Positions 7,806 through 17,111 of a DNA stretch of 64,000 bases are shown here, piece by piece. Position 1 is the stretch's first letter, and each line of letters opens with the position of its first letter. The position numbers and the translations under genes are program-made. Source of the stretch: Thiothrix fructosivorans (GTDB lineage: Bacteria; Pseudomonadota; Gammaproteobacteria; Thiotrichales; Thiotrichaceae); contig NZ_JAFMPM010000008.1 of NCBI RefSeq assembly GCF_017349355.1, positions 992,001 through 1,056,000 of the forward strand, read 5' to 3'. The notes under the pieces were generated by a model. It was not told where the DNA came from. It saw only the letters and a program-made list of their open reading frames with translations, and did not search any database.

Positions 7806-9039
7806 CAGTAATCGCGTAAAACCTCGTCCTTCAGGACGGGGATATAAGCGTCTTCGGCTACCTCTGATGAAGAGTCATCCATTCAGTAGTTTTTTGCCGT
7901 AATACCGCTACAATCTACCTCATGAAACCCATCATCGCCACCCTGAAAACGCTCAAAGTCCGCATCCGCGACAAACACGCGCCCGTGCTAAAGCAGTGGG
8001 CGTTCGAGTGTAATCAGGTATGGAACGAAGCCAACGCTATTACGGCAGAATACAGCTACATAGCAGTGCCAGAAGTCGGCTACCTCAGAAATAATTTCAC
8101 CGACTTCGACCTCGCCAAGAGCCAAGCGGCATTCAAGAAAGCACGCGGCTTCACTCTCCACTCGCAAACCGTCCAAGAAGTGACCGAAGCCCACGCCAAA
8201 GCGCGAAAGCAATTCAAGAAAGATAAGCTACGCTGGCGGGTGTCTGGCGGTAGTCGGCGCTCGTTGGGCTGGATTCCGTTCAAATCCGGTGCAGCCGTTT
8301 GGAAAGATGGGCAAGTTCGCTACAACAAGCACTATTTCAAGGTGTGGGATAGCTACGGCTTGTCACAATACGCCTTCCGTTCCGGCTCATTCACCGAGGA
8401 TTCCCGTGGGCGCTGGTATTTCAATGTGGTGGTACAAGTCCCCGTTGTTGAAGCCATCGGGCGCGGTGAAGTCGGCATTGACCTTGGCTTAAAAGACTAC
8501 GCCACCTGTAGCAATGGCGAGAAACTTCAAGCAAATCAATTCTACCGCAACGCCCAAAAACAATTGGGTATTGCCCAACGTGCCAACAAAAAACGGCGCG
8601 TCAAGGCTATCCATGCCAAAGTCAAAAACCGTAGAGCCGATGCTATCCACCAGTTCACCACCAAATTGGTGCGTGAGCATTCATTAATCGTTGTCGGCAA
8701 CGTCAGCAGTAAAGCCTTAATCAAAACCAAAATGGCGAAAAGCGTCTTGGACGCAGGCTGGTTCATGCTGAAAACACAACTTGATGCAAAATCGAAAGCG
8801 ATGCAAGGCGTGTTTCTGGAAGTCAACGAAGCGTACAGTACCCAAGCCTGTTCGTGTTGCGGAAGTATTTCTGTCAACAGTCCGAAAGGTAGAGTAGGAC
8901 TTGGAATAAGAGAATGGACTTGTCCCGACTGTGGGTCATTGCATGACAGAGATGTCAATGCAGCTAAGAACATTCTCGCGGCAGGACATTGCCGTCTCGC
9001 AGGAGGAATCCCCGTCTTTTAGGGCGGGGAGGATGTCAA
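7806..9039 (+). mobile_element. IS200/IS605-type (IS1341-like) element carrying tnpB only
   Basis: The boundaries come from the interrupted Uma2 frame. The element starts after TTTAT (7801-7805) and ends with ATGTCAA at 9039. The left end holds a hairpin CCTCGTCCTTCAGGACGGGG at 7822-7841. The right end has a matching subterminal hairpin CCCCGTCTTTTAGGGCGGGG (9010-9029). There is no target duplication and no tnpA, as expected for a non-autonomous peel-and-paste element. The right end should also encode the guide RNA used by TnpB, with the guide starting at 9040. A relative with the same right end lies at 47942-49414. Confidence 0.88.
7922..9022 (+). CDS. tnpB: TnpB, RNA-guided nuclease of an IS200/IS605-type element
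   Basis: A 366-residue TnpB. The RuvC-I motif is GIDLGLKDYATC near residue 182. The zinc ribbon is CSCCGS...CPDCGS near residues 310-340, and the RuvC-III motif is DRDVNAAKNIL. The usual RuvC-II glutamate is not where expected: the strand reads LIVVGNVSSKAL. A Glu in EVNEAYSTQACS, just before the zinc ribbon, may replace it, as in TnpBs with a rearranged catalytic site. TnpB cuts DNA next to the element's target motif under guidance of an RNA from the right end and so helps to retain the element. The start at 7922 lies inside the element, 116 bases from its left end. Confidence 0.92.
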   Translation: MKPIIATLKTLKVRIRDKHAPVLKQWAFECNQVWNEANAITAEYSYIAVPEVGYLRNNFTDFDLAKSQAAFKKARGFTLHSQTVQEVTEAHAKARKQFKKDKLRWRVSGGSRRSLGWIPFKSGAAVWKDGQVRYNKHYFKVWDSYGLSQYAFRSGSFTEDSRGRWYFNVVVQVPVVEAIGRGEVGIDLGLKDYATCSNGEKLQANQFYRNAQKQLGIAQRANKKRRVKAIHAKVKNRRADAIHQFTTKLVREHSLIVVGNVSSKALIKTKMAKSVLDAGWFMLKTQLDAKSKAMQGVFLEVNEAYSTQACSCCGSISVNSPKGRVGLGIREWTCPDCGSLHDRDVNAAKNILAAGHCRLAGGIPVF

Positions 9040-9173
9040 GAGCGGGTGCGGAATGAGGATGTTGGGCGTTTGTTGAGTGGGGAATGAATGTGTTAATAAA
9101 GCCTATTGATTCTTCGTGCATGGTTCTTTGTTTTGCTTGATAATTGACCCCCACCGATTCCTAGGATGCCATC

Positions 9174-12100
9174 ATGCAGATCATTAAACCCTATGGGCGC
9201 AGTTTTACCGAAACTAACCAACGTGTATTGCTAGACAAGCATCGGGATAAACACGATGTTCCCCCATTTGCTGCAAGTCATGAAAAGCTGGTAATTGCGC
9301 AGTGGGTTTCTGTCATCGACAAAATTATTTGCAAACCCAATCCAAAAGCCAAAATTAGCCTGCCAACACCACAACAATATCAATTGCGGGAAACCTTGGG
9401 TAAAGCGGCATGGCTAGAACTCAACAAACGTTTGCCCTGTTCGGATCATGCCGTATTTTGGCGTTCAAAGATTCATCCCTATGGTGATGCGAAAGAACAA
9501 GAGCCTGCCCCGTTATTGCAAGGGCGTTGGTATCAGCGTTTTGTCGGTGATATTGAACCCACCGCCATCACAGAAAATGTTGCCCAAATCATCGTTGAGC
9601 GCATCGCCAGCCATTTGTATGAGGCTGAATTGCGCTTGAGTCCAGAAGCCGAGCCGCGTCGTAAAGGTAAAATCCAAGCGCAAGCGGAAAGCATCAAAGA
9701 AAATATTCTGCTCCAATCAAAGTCTTTAGCAACGTGGTGTGATGCCGATTGGACAGCCTACAACCGCCATGATGTCGCAGAGCGTATCTATCTAGTAGCC
9801 AAAGATCGGCTAAAACAAAAACAAGAAGCCCGTAAAAACAAACAGCCTATGCAACCTGAATGGCGTATTGACAGCAGTCTGGCGGGCAAAATGCTGTTTG
9901 AACATTGGGCGAAGGTTTACTCTGGCACAGATGGTAAATCACGCATCACTGAGGCAAAGCAGGAGAAACCGGGCTTGTTTCACCTCCACATGGCGGTCAA
10001 GGATTTTTATACCCGCTTGTTTGACAGTGATAGAAGAGATGAGACCTTGGTGGAATTTCTGTTACCCCGCAAGAAAAAAGCGTTACGGGAGAAGTTGGAG
10101 CATAAATCCAAAAATACCGATTTGGCAGCATCTATTCGCTTGGGCAAAATCTTGTATTACCGTGAAGCGGAAAGCGAAACTGTGCCATTGGCTAATAGCC
10201 GTTTTTGGGGCAGTGACGGGCAGGCAGAAATTAAACGAGCCGAAGCTTTTGTGCGTGTTTGGCGGCATGTTTTGGGGCAGGCAAATCTGACTTTGGCAAA
10301 TTGGGCTTCGTTAGCGTCCCCTGATGAGTTATGGGAAAAAGACAGTTTTGACAGTAAATTCCTTGATCATGTGGAGAAATTATTTGAAAAAGATGCCGGA
10401 TTAGATAGTCGCCTCGCCATCTTTAACCAAAACCTTCACCTGTTGTTTGGTACTTCCGCTAGCCTATTCCAAACCGATGATGGAATAACGCAGAAGGCAA
10501 GCATTCTGTTAGCGTACCAAGGCGGGAGTGCATTGCGCCATGCCGCTTTCCATTTCAAAGGGCGCGACAAGTTTCTGGAAGTATTGGATGAGGAGTTATC
10601 GGAAAAAGGACGCTCCAGTGGCTTGCTAACACCGTTAGGCGCGTTGTGGGATAAAACACAGGAAAAGCAAGATGAACGTTTGCTGGCAACGCTGGAAGGG
10701 GCGCATGTCTTTCAAGTCTGCACACAAGCGCAGGTACAGCAGTTGGTCAATGGTGTATGTGCAATACCAACAGGAGATTTGCCACTGCCGCGTTTTGGGC
10801 GTGTTATCGAACGTAACCACAATGCTGGGCTGAAAACAGGTTTACCGCCACGGGTCAATCGTCAGGCAATGGAACAAAATCCAGCACAGAAATGCCAATA
10901 CGTGGTGCTGAAAATGTTATACGAACGTCCTTTCCGTGTTTGGTTGGAGGGGGCTACTGATGCAATGCTTAGTACGTGGTTAACGACGGCATTGAATCGC
11001 AGCACCACGGCGGCTCGTAATAACCCAGATGTGCGCAGAAAGTCGGAAGCTGAACGTGAGCTGGTCACGGCACGCGCTGCCAAATTGCCGATTGCTATTG
11101 GTGGTAAAGACGGGCAGGGTAAGAATAAAAGCATCCGTCAGTTCTTCCACGATTTGTCCGCAGCGACAGCCAGTGAGATGCGTGTCCAGCGTGGTTATGC
11201 CAGCGATGCTGAAAAAGCACGAGAGCAGGCGGAATACATTGATGAGCTGTTGCGTGATGTAGTGGCGTTGGCATTTAAGGACTTTTTGGATGGCAAGGGT
11301 TTATGTTGGCTGTTGGACATTGATCCCAAGCAAGCATTGCAGCCAATCCGTTGCTGCCCAACAGAGAATATTCAACTGCCTGCAAGTACTTTGCAAATCG
11401 TTAACTGGCAACCCGTGCTGTATTTCTTGCTGCATTTGATGCCTGTTGGCGAAGTGTCACAATTACTGCACCAATTGGCAAAGTGGGAAATTCTTGCCAA
11501 ACCCGAACAGGCGCGGAATGACACAGAAGGAACACGCATCAAAGCATTGCAGCATACGCTCAAGTTGTATTTGGATATGCACGACAGTCAATACACGGGC
11601 GATGATGCCATGCCCACAGTGGAACGCGACGTATTGACGGCTTTTAGCAGTTTCTATGAGAACCCGCGTGTTTTTGCTCAAGTCTTTGAGAATCAAGGCA
11701 ATGGGCGCGAACGTGCGCAATATTTGCCACAGCGGGGTTTGCGGGAAATCCGCCGTTTTGGGCATACCCCCGTGTTACAGACATTGGTGAAGAAAAAAAT
11801 CACAGCGGAAGACGTAAGCCGTTGTCTGACGGCGGAAGCACCCCTCAAGAATGGCATATATTCAGTCGTGGCGGAGGCGCAATCTCAACGCGAGGCACTA
11901 CATGCGCAATGGGTGAAGGAACGCAAGCAGTTTGAAGGGTATCAGGGTTATGCTGCGGCGTTAAAAAAGGTGGTGGCACATCGACAAGACTCCAACCACA
12001 TTCGATTGGTGGATCATGTGGCAGCTCACCGGATTGTTATGAAAGTGCTGGCGCGGTTGGCGGATTTTTCCGGTTTGTTTGAGCGTGATTTGACGTTTGT

Positions 12101-12794
12101 AACGTTGGCTACATTGCATGAGTATCAGTTAAAATCGGAAGATTTTTTTGTCACTGATAACCCGCCTAAGTACAACAAAAAAGGTAAAATGGAAGACGAT
12201 GGTTTGACCTTGTTCAAGAAGGGGCAAATTATCGAAGCGATGGGGAAAGTACAGGTGAGTCAGAATGCCGTAAAACAGGCTATTGTTGGTCGAGTCAATC
12301 TTGATCTGTATCGTTCTATCCGTAATGATTTTGCTCATTTTAATATGTTGTATGGCAAGCAACGCACTATGCAAATCATTTCTGGCAAAAAAGAGTTACG
12401 GTGTCCAGATATGGGGTTAACGTGTTGGGTGAATTGTGCGCGTGATCTTATGTCCTACGATCGCAAACTGAAAAATGCTGTGAGCCAATCCATCATGGAA
12501 TTGCTGGAGCGCGAGGGGTTCATCCTCAAGTGGGAAATGAATAGCCACCACCAATTGTGTAATGCCACGATTGAATCGCGTGTTGTCCATCATTTGGGCG
12601 ATAAAACATTTCCACTGAAAGCGGACAAGCGAGCGTTTTGTCGCATCACCGAAAGTTTGCACTCTGATGCATTTGTCAAGATGTTAGCAGCCGCGTTTGG
12701 CGGTGCGGCACATCCGAATCAAGACATCGGCACACTGGATTTGCAAACGGTGAATTGGGAAGGAGCGAAAGCAAAATGGGCGGGTAGTCAGTGA
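9174..12794 (+). CDS. cas13a: Cas13a (C2c2), type VI-A CRISPR RNA-guided RNase
   Basis: A 1206-residue single effector immediately upstream of a CRISPR array. Two HEPN RNase motifs of the form R-X4-H are present: R455-HAAF-H460 and R1050-NDFA-H1055. The second lies in YRSIRNDFAHFNMLY, close to the Cas13a C-terminal HEPN signature. The length and the spacing of the two motifs (near 455 and 1050) match Cas13a, and the array repeat has the matching stem and tail. Cas13a processes its own crRNA and, on binding target RNA, cleaves RNA through the paired HEPN site. The start ATG at 9174 follows AGGA at 9162-9165. No cas1, cas2 or accessory csx gene is near, so adaptation would need other machinery. 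Overall similarity to known Cas13a proteins is low by eye outside the HEPN motifs. Confidence 0.93.
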   Translation: MQIIKPYGRSFTETNQRVLLDKHRDKHDVPPFAASHEKLVIAQWVSVIDKIICKPNPKAKISLPTPQQYQLRETLGKAAWLELNKRLPCSDHAVFWRSKIHPYGDAKEQEPAPLLQGRWYQRFVGDIEPTAITENVAQIIVERIASHLYEAELRLSPEAEPRRKGKIQAQAESIKENILLQSKSLATWCDADWTAYNRHDVAERIYLVAKDRLKQKQEARKNKQPMQPEWRIDSSLAGKMLFEHWAKVYSGTDGKSRITEAKQEKPGLFHLHMAVKDFYTRLFDSDRRDETLVEFLLPRKKKALREKLEHKSKNTDLAASIRLGKILYYREAESETVPLANSRFWGSDGQAEIKRAEAFVRVWRHVLGQANLTLANWASLASPDELWEKDSFDSKFLDHVEKLFEKDAGLDSRLAIFNQNLHLLFGTSASLFQTDDGITQKASILLAYQGGSALRHAAFHFKGRDKFLEVLDEELSEKGRSSGLLTPLGALWDKTQEKQDERLLATLEGAHVFQVCTQAQVQQLVNGVCAIPTGDLPLPRFGRVIERNHNAGLKTGLPPRVNRQAMEQNPAQKCQYVVLKMLYERPFRVWLEGATDAMLSTWLTTALNRSTTAARNNPDVRRKSEAERELVTARAAKLPIAIGGKDGQGKNKSIRQFFHDLSAATASEMRVQRGYASDAEKAREQAEYIDELLRDVVALAFKDFLDGKGLCWLLDIDPKQALQPIRCCPTENIQLPASTLQIVNWQPVLYFLLHLMPVGEVSQLLHQLAKWEILAKPEQARNDTEGTRIKALQHTLKLYLDMHDSQYTGDDAMPTVERDVLTAFSSFYENPRVFAQVFENQGNGRERAQYLPQRGLREIRRFGHTPVLQTLVKKKITAEDVSRCLTAEAPLKNGIYSVVAEAQSQREALHAQWVKERKQFEGYQGYAAALKKVVAHRQDSNHIRLVDHVAAHRIVMKVLARLADFSGLFERDLTFVTLATLHEYQLKSEDFFVTDNPPKYNKKGKMEDDGLTLFKKGQIIEAMGKVQVSQNAVKQAIVGRVNLDLYRSIRNDFAHFNMLYGKQRTMQIISGKKELRCPDMGLTCWVNCARDLMSYDRKLKNAVSQSIMELLEREGFILKWEMNSHHQLCNATIESRVVHHLGDKTFPLKADKRAFCRITESLHSDAFVKMLAAAFGGAAHPNQDIGTLDLQTVNWEGAKAKWAGSQ

Positions 12795-12976
12795 ATGGCA
12801 TTTGCTGTAGAGTGCGGCTTGCATGTTAGATGCTGAGGTGGCTTTTTAGGCAACATGCAGATTGTTTTTCGCACAAAAAGTACCATTGCTAATGCTAACT
12901 TCTAAATGCCATTTTGATGTTAAAATTTATACACCCCAAGCTGTTGAAACTAAAACGTTTCTGACGAACAAGCGGG
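12795..12976 (+). promoter_or_regulatory. CRISPR leader between cas13a and the array
   Basis: These 182 bases hold no gene and become AT-rich toward the array. A TATACA hexamer at 12928-12933 could be a -10 element placing transcription start about 35-40 bases before the first repeat. No good -35 was found. An inverted repeat GCATGTT/AACATGC (about 12821-12860) lies nearer cas13a and might form a hairpin at the end of its mRNA. The leader position is supported by the degenerate repeat at the opposite end of the array. Confidence 0.5.
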
Positions 12977-13924
12977 GTTTGAATACCACCCCCAAATGAC
13001 GGGGGACTACAACATTGTTTCATGGACGCATGTACATAACGCAATGCGTTTGAATACCACCCCCAAATGACGGGGGACTACAACAAACAATATGGTATGC
13101 TACCAACCAACACACTAATGTTTGAATACCACCCCCAAATGACGGGGGACTACAACGCGTCAGTGTGGTTGAATACAGCACCAGGTACAGTTTGAATACC
13201 ACCCCCAAATGACGGGGGACTACAACTCAAATTGCTGAGCAAATTGCATTTGTGAATTGTTTGAATACCACCCCCAAATGACGGGGGACTACAACTCTAA
13301 TGTCTGAAGCAATAGGTAATCAAAACCTAGTTTGAATACCACCCCCAAATGACGGGGGACTACAACGGATCGAGAAGCTGTTTGAGATACCGCTCTTCAG
13401 TTTGAATACCACCCCCAAATGACGGGGGACTACAACGCCAGGATAACTCCCAGTAACACCGCGTCGTCCGCGTTTGAATACCACCCCCAAATGACGGGGG
13501 ACTACAACGTTTGTTATTCACCCAATGCGACTCGTGTTTGGGGGTTTGAATACCACCCCCAAATGACGGGGGACTACAACCCGGTACACGAAAGCTCCCT
13601 ATCTTTATTCCTCGTTTGAATACCACCCCCAAATGACGGGGGACTACAACGTGAATTGGAGATCCACTTCGGGAAGAAGATGGTGTTTGAATACCACCCC
13701 CAAATGACGGGGGACTACAACACTTAGAACCGTGGAACGATTGAGTTATATCCTGCGTTTGAATACCACCCCCAAATGACGGGGGACTACAACTCAATGA
13801 TTCTCTTGCATACGTGCGAAAACTAGGTTTGAATACCACCCCCAAATGACGGGGGACTACAACTGCCTTGTATTTCGAGTTCCATTCAGCCGCTACGTTT
13901 GAATACCACCCCCAAATGACGGGG
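12977..13924 (+). CRISPR. Type VI-A CRISPR array, 14 repeats and 13 spacers
   Basis: A 37-bp repeat (GTTTGAATACCACCCCC...GGGGGACTACAAC) occurs 13 times without change, first at 12977-13013 and last at 13827-13863. A 14th copy (13897-13924) is cut off after the GGGG. Spacers are 32-35 bp and all different. In the plus orientation the repeat folds into a 5-bp CCCCC/GGGGG stem with a 7-nt loop AAATGAC and ends in ACTACAAC. This is close to the Cas13a crRNA 5' handle, whose tail is typically GGGGACTAAAAC. Mature crRNAs should therefore carry the repeat 5' of the spacer. The truncated last repeat marks the trailer end, so new spacers would enter at the cas13a side. Confidence 0.97.
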
Positions 13925-14007
13925 TAGCATCATAAAATAGGGAAATCTCCCTTCCCGCCAAAACCTGCTAAACTTCGTTTTTTGTTCGGCACGAGCTTGC
14001 ACACCCC

Positions 14008-16812
14008 ATGGAAAAATTCATCCGCATTCGCGGCGCACGCACCCACAACCTGAAAAACATCGACCTTGACCTGCCGCGTGACAAGCTGATCGTGATCACG
14101 GGCTTGTCGGGTTCGGGCAAGTCGTCGCTGGCGTTTGACACGATCTTTGCGGAAGGGCAGCGGCGTTACGTCGAGTCGCTGTCCGCCTACGCCCGCCAGT
14201 TTTTGTCGATGATGGAAAAGCCGGATATTGACCACATCGAAGGGCTTTCCCCGGCGATCTCCATCGAGCAGAAAACCACCTCGCACAACCCGCGTTCCAC
14301 CGTCGGCACGATCACCGAGATTTACGACTACCTGCGCCTGCTGTATGCGCGGGCGGGTGTGCCGCGTTGCCCGACGCATCACGTTGATTTGCAAGTGCAA
14401 ACCGTCAGTCAGATGGTCGATCAGGTGTTAAGTTTGCCCGAAGGCAGCAAGTTGATGTTGCTTGCCCCGGTGGTGCGCGAACGCAAGGGCGAGCATGTGC
14501 AACTGTTTGATTCGTTGCGGGCGCAAGGCTATTTGCGGGCGCGGGTGAATGGTGTGGTCTACGAACTGGACGTGCCGCCAACGCTGGAATTGCGCAAGAA
14601 ACACACCATCGAAGTGGTGATTGACCGTTTCAAAGTGCGCGACGACATGCAATTGCGCCTCGCCGAATCGTTTGAAACCGCGCTGAAACTCGCCAACGGG
14701 CTGGCAACAGTGGCGTGGATGGACGGTGACGGCGACGACATGATTTTTTCCGCCAACTACGCCTGCCCGCATTGCGGCTGGTCGTTGACCGAACTCGAAC
14801 CGCGCTTGTTCTCGTTCAACGCACCCGCTGGCGCGTGCCAGACCTGCGACGGTTTGGGCGTGGAACAGTTTTTCGACCCGCAACGGGTGGTGGCAAATCC
14901 GTCGATGAGCCTAGCGGGTGGTGCGGTGCGCGGCTGGGATCGGCGTAACGCCTACTACTTCCAAATGCTCACCTCGCTTGCCGAACATTTCAACTTTGAC
15001 GTGGAACAGCCGTGGGACGAGTTGCCCGTGTCTGTCCACAAATTGATCTTGCACGGCAGCGGTTTGGAGGAGGTGGAATTCACCTATGTCGGGCAAAAAG
15101 GGCAAATTTACACCCGTTCGCACACCTTTGAAGGCGTGTTGAACAACCTCAAACGCCGTTACCGCGAAACCGATTCGAGTGCGGTGCGCGAAGAATTGGC
15201 GAAATACCTCGCCAGCCGTGCCTGCCCGGATTGCGGCGGCACACGCTTGAACGAACAGGCGCGGAACGTGTTTATCGCGGGGCGCAATTTGCCTGCGATC
15301 ACGCATTTGCCGATTGGCGAAAGCCATGCGTTTTTCCGCAGCCTGAATTTGCTGGGGACGCAGGGGCAAATTGCCGACAAGATTTTGCGAGAAATTGCCT
15401 TGCGTCTGGAATTTCTGGTCAACGTCGGGCTGGATTATTTGACCCTGAGCCGCAGCGCGGAAACGCTCTCCGGCGGCGAAGCACAACGCATCCGCCTCGC
15501 CTCGCAGATTGGTGCGGGGCTGGTCGGGGTGATGTACGTGCTGGATGAGCCGTCCATCGGTTTGCACCAGCGCGACAACGCCCGCTTGCTGAAAACGCTG
15601 TTCCGCCTGCGTGACCTTGGCAACACCGTGATCGTGGTCGAACATGACGAAGACGCGATCCGTTCCGCCGATCATGTGCTGGATATTGGCCCCGGCGCGG
15701 GCGTGCATGGCGGCTACATTATTGCGCAAGGCACACCGGAAGAAGTGTTTGCCACGCCGGATTCGGTGACGGGGCAATTCATGTCCGGGCGGCGCAAAAT
15801 CACCATGCCCGCGCAACGCACCCCGTTCAACCCCGAACGCACCATCAAACTGATCGGCGCGACTGGCAATAACCTCAATGACGTGACGCTGGAAATTCCG
15901 TTGGGGCTGCTGACCTGCATTACGGGCGTGTCGGGGTCGGGCAAATCGACGCTGATCAACCGCACGCTGTACCCGTTTCTGGCGCGGCATTTGCACGATA
16001 GCAGCGTGGAAGTTGCCTCGGTGCGCGAAGTATTGGGCGTAGAGCAAATCGACAAAATCATCGACATCGACCAAAGCCCGATTGGGCGCACCCCGCGTTC
16101 CAACCCCGCGACCTACACGGGCGTGTTTACCGCGATCCGCGATATGTTTGCGGCGACGCAAGAAGCGCGTTCACGCGGGTATTTGCCGGGGCGGTTTTCG
16201 TTCAACGTCAAGGGCGGACGCTGCGAAGCCTGTTCCGGCGACGGTTTGATCAAGGTCGAAATGCACTTTTTGCCGGACGTGTACGTGACCTGCGAAGTGT
16301 GCGACGGCAAGCGTTACAACCGCGAAACCCTCGACATCCGCTACAAGGGCAAGAATATCAGCGAAGTGCTGGCGATGACGGTGGAAGATGCCTGCGAATT
16401 TTTCGCCGCCGTGCCGTCGATCCATACCAAACTGCAAACGCTGATGGACGTGGGGCTGTCGTACATCACGCTGGGGCAAAACGCGACTACGCTTTCGGGC
16501 GGCGAAGCGCAGCGCGTTAAGTTGGCGAAAGAGCTGTCCAAACGCGGCACGGGCAAGACCATTTATATTCTGGATGAGCCGACCACGGGGCTGCATTTCC
16601 ACGACGTTGACCAGTTGCTGCAAGTGCTGCACCGCTTGCGTGACGGCGGCAATACCGTGGTGGTGATCGAGCATAATCTGGATGTGATCAAGACGGCGGA
16701 TTGGGTGGTGGATTTGGGGCCGGAAGGCGGGAGTCGGGGGGGCATATTATTGCGGTGGGTACGCCGGAAGATGTGGCTGAAACCGAGGGGTCATTTACGG
16801 GGGAGTTCCTGA
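14008..16812 (+). CDS. uvrA: Excinuclease ABC subunit UvrA, C-terminus frameshifted
   Basis: The damage-recognition ATPase of nucleotide excision repair. It shows two ABC modules with Walker [12 protein letters not shown] (K38) and [11 protein letters not shown], two LSGGEAQR signatures, and CxxC zinc sites (CPHCGW...CQTCDG and CEACSG...CEVCDG). The frame changes in a run of seven G at 16736-16742: after [11 protein letters not shown] the sequence reads ILLRWVRRK and stops at 16812. With one more G it would read [20 protein letters not shown] and end at TGA 16824-16826, the normal UvrA tail. This is either a real one-base loss or a homopolymer read error. The start ATG at 14008 lies 83 bases after the CRISPR array. 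Confidence 0.93.
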   Translation: MEKFIRIRGARTHNLKNIDLDLPRDKLIVITGLSGSGKSSLAFDTIFAEGQRRYVESLSAYARQFLSMMEKPDIDHIEGLSPAISIEQKTTSHNPRSTVGTITEIYDYLRLLYARAGVPRCPTHHVDLQVQTVSQMVDQVLSLPEGSKLMLLAPVVRERKGEHVQLFDSLRAQGYLRARVNGVVYELDVPPTLELRKKHTIEVVIDRFKVRDDMQLRLAESFETALKLANGLATVAWMDGDGDDMIFSANYACPHCGWSLTELEPRLFSFNAPAGACQTCDGLGVEQFFDPQRVVANPSMSLAGGAVRGWDRRNAYYFQMLTSLAEHFNFDVEQPWDELPVSVHKLILHGSGLEEVEFTYVGQKGQIYTRSHTFEGVLNNLKRRYRETDSSAVREELAKYLASRACPDCGGTRLNEQARNVFIAGRNLPAITHLPIGESHAFFRSLNLLGTQGQIADKILREIALRLEFLVNVGLDYLTLSRSAETLSGGEAQRIRLASQIGAGLVGVMYVLDEPSIGLHQRDNARLLKTLFRLRDLGNTVIVVEHDEDAIRSADHVLDIGPGAGVHGGYIIAQGTPEEVFATPDSVTGQFMSGRRKITMPAQRTPFNPERTIKLIGATGNNLNDVTLEIPLGLLTCITGVSGSGKSTLINRTLYPFLARHLHDSSVEVASVREVLGVEQIDKIIDIDQSPIGRTPRSNPATYTGVFTAIRDMFAATQEARSRGYLPGRFSFNVKGGRCEACSGDGLIKVEMHFLPDVYVTCEVCDGKRYNRETLDIRYKGKNISEVLAMTVEDACEFFAAVPSIHTKLQTLMDVGLSYITLGQNATTLSGGEAQRVKLAKELSKRGTGKTIYILDEPTTGLHFHDVDQLLQVLHRLRDGGNTVVVIEHNLDVIKTADWVVDLGPEGGSRGGILLRWVRRKMWLKPRGHLRGSS

Positions 16813-16872
16813 AACGCATGTTGTGATACAGTACCAATCATGTAAAAAATCATTGTCGTCATGAGGTTAGCC

Positions 16873-17109
16873 ATGAATACACAAACGGTGATGGAGGGAT
16901 TTTCTTCCCTTCCTCCTGATGCGCAACAGCAAGTTGCCGATTTCATTGATTTTCTGAAAGTCCGTTACCAAAAAGCGAAGCCTGCAAAAAAGAAAGTTGC
17001 CCGTGAAGCCTTAGCGCAAGAGGCATTCATCGGCATGTGGCGCGAACGTAAGGACATGCAGGATAGTAGCCAGTGGGTGCGCGAGTTACGCCGTAAGGAA
17101 TGGGGCTAA
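16873..17109 (+). CDS. Antitoxin of a VapBC-like pair (DUF2281-like)
   Basis: A 78-residue protein starting MNTQTVMEGFSSLPPDAQQQ at the ATG at 16873. An in-frame ATG at 16861 would add four residues. The helical N-terminus with LPPDAQQQVADFIDFLKVRY and a basic, charged C-terminus (FIGMWRERKDMQDSSQWVRELRR) is the layout of DUF2281-type antitoxins placed before PIN toxins. The stop lies one base before the toxin ATG at 17112, so the two are translationally coupled. Confidence 0.75.
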   Translation: MNTQTVMEGFSSLPPDAQQQVADFIDFLKVRYQKAKPAKKKVAREALAQEAFIGMWRERKDMQDSSQWVRELRRKEWG

Positions 17110-17111
17110 GG

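Larger units (their letters stand above)
7439..9087 (+). pseudogene. Uma2-family gene, internally deleted and split by a TnpB element
   Basis: Uma2 proteins have a PD-(D/E)XK nuclease-like fold. The N-terminus is at 7439 (MALARQLAYLSVEAYLAGEH), after which a large internal part is missing and the frame changes. The C-terminal half resumes at about 7510 with TPDVVVVCDEQF and runs through LIVEVL to SVESIY at 7805. There a mobile element of 1234 bp begins. After the element, GAGCGGGTG at 9040 continues in the same frame as ERVRNEDVGRLLSGE and stops at 9087. The junction is exact to the codon. The deletion is separate from the insertion, so this copy carries two lesions. Confidence 0.8.

Noticed and set aside
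7922-9022. TnpB as a Cas12-like effector of the nearby array
   Set aside because: It is enclosed by its own element ends and splits a Uma2 gene. The repeat structure matches Cas13a, which is directly adjacent to the array.
13360-13845. A 161-codon minus-strand frame with repeated CSPPSFGGGIQT units
   Set aside because: It is the CRISPR repeat read in one frame. The apparent protein repeat is the DNA repeat.
14911-16161. A 416-codon minus-strand frame opposite uvrA
   Set aside because: Arg/Gln/His-rich shadow of the strongly biased uvrA coding strand. UvrA motifs are clear on the plus strand.
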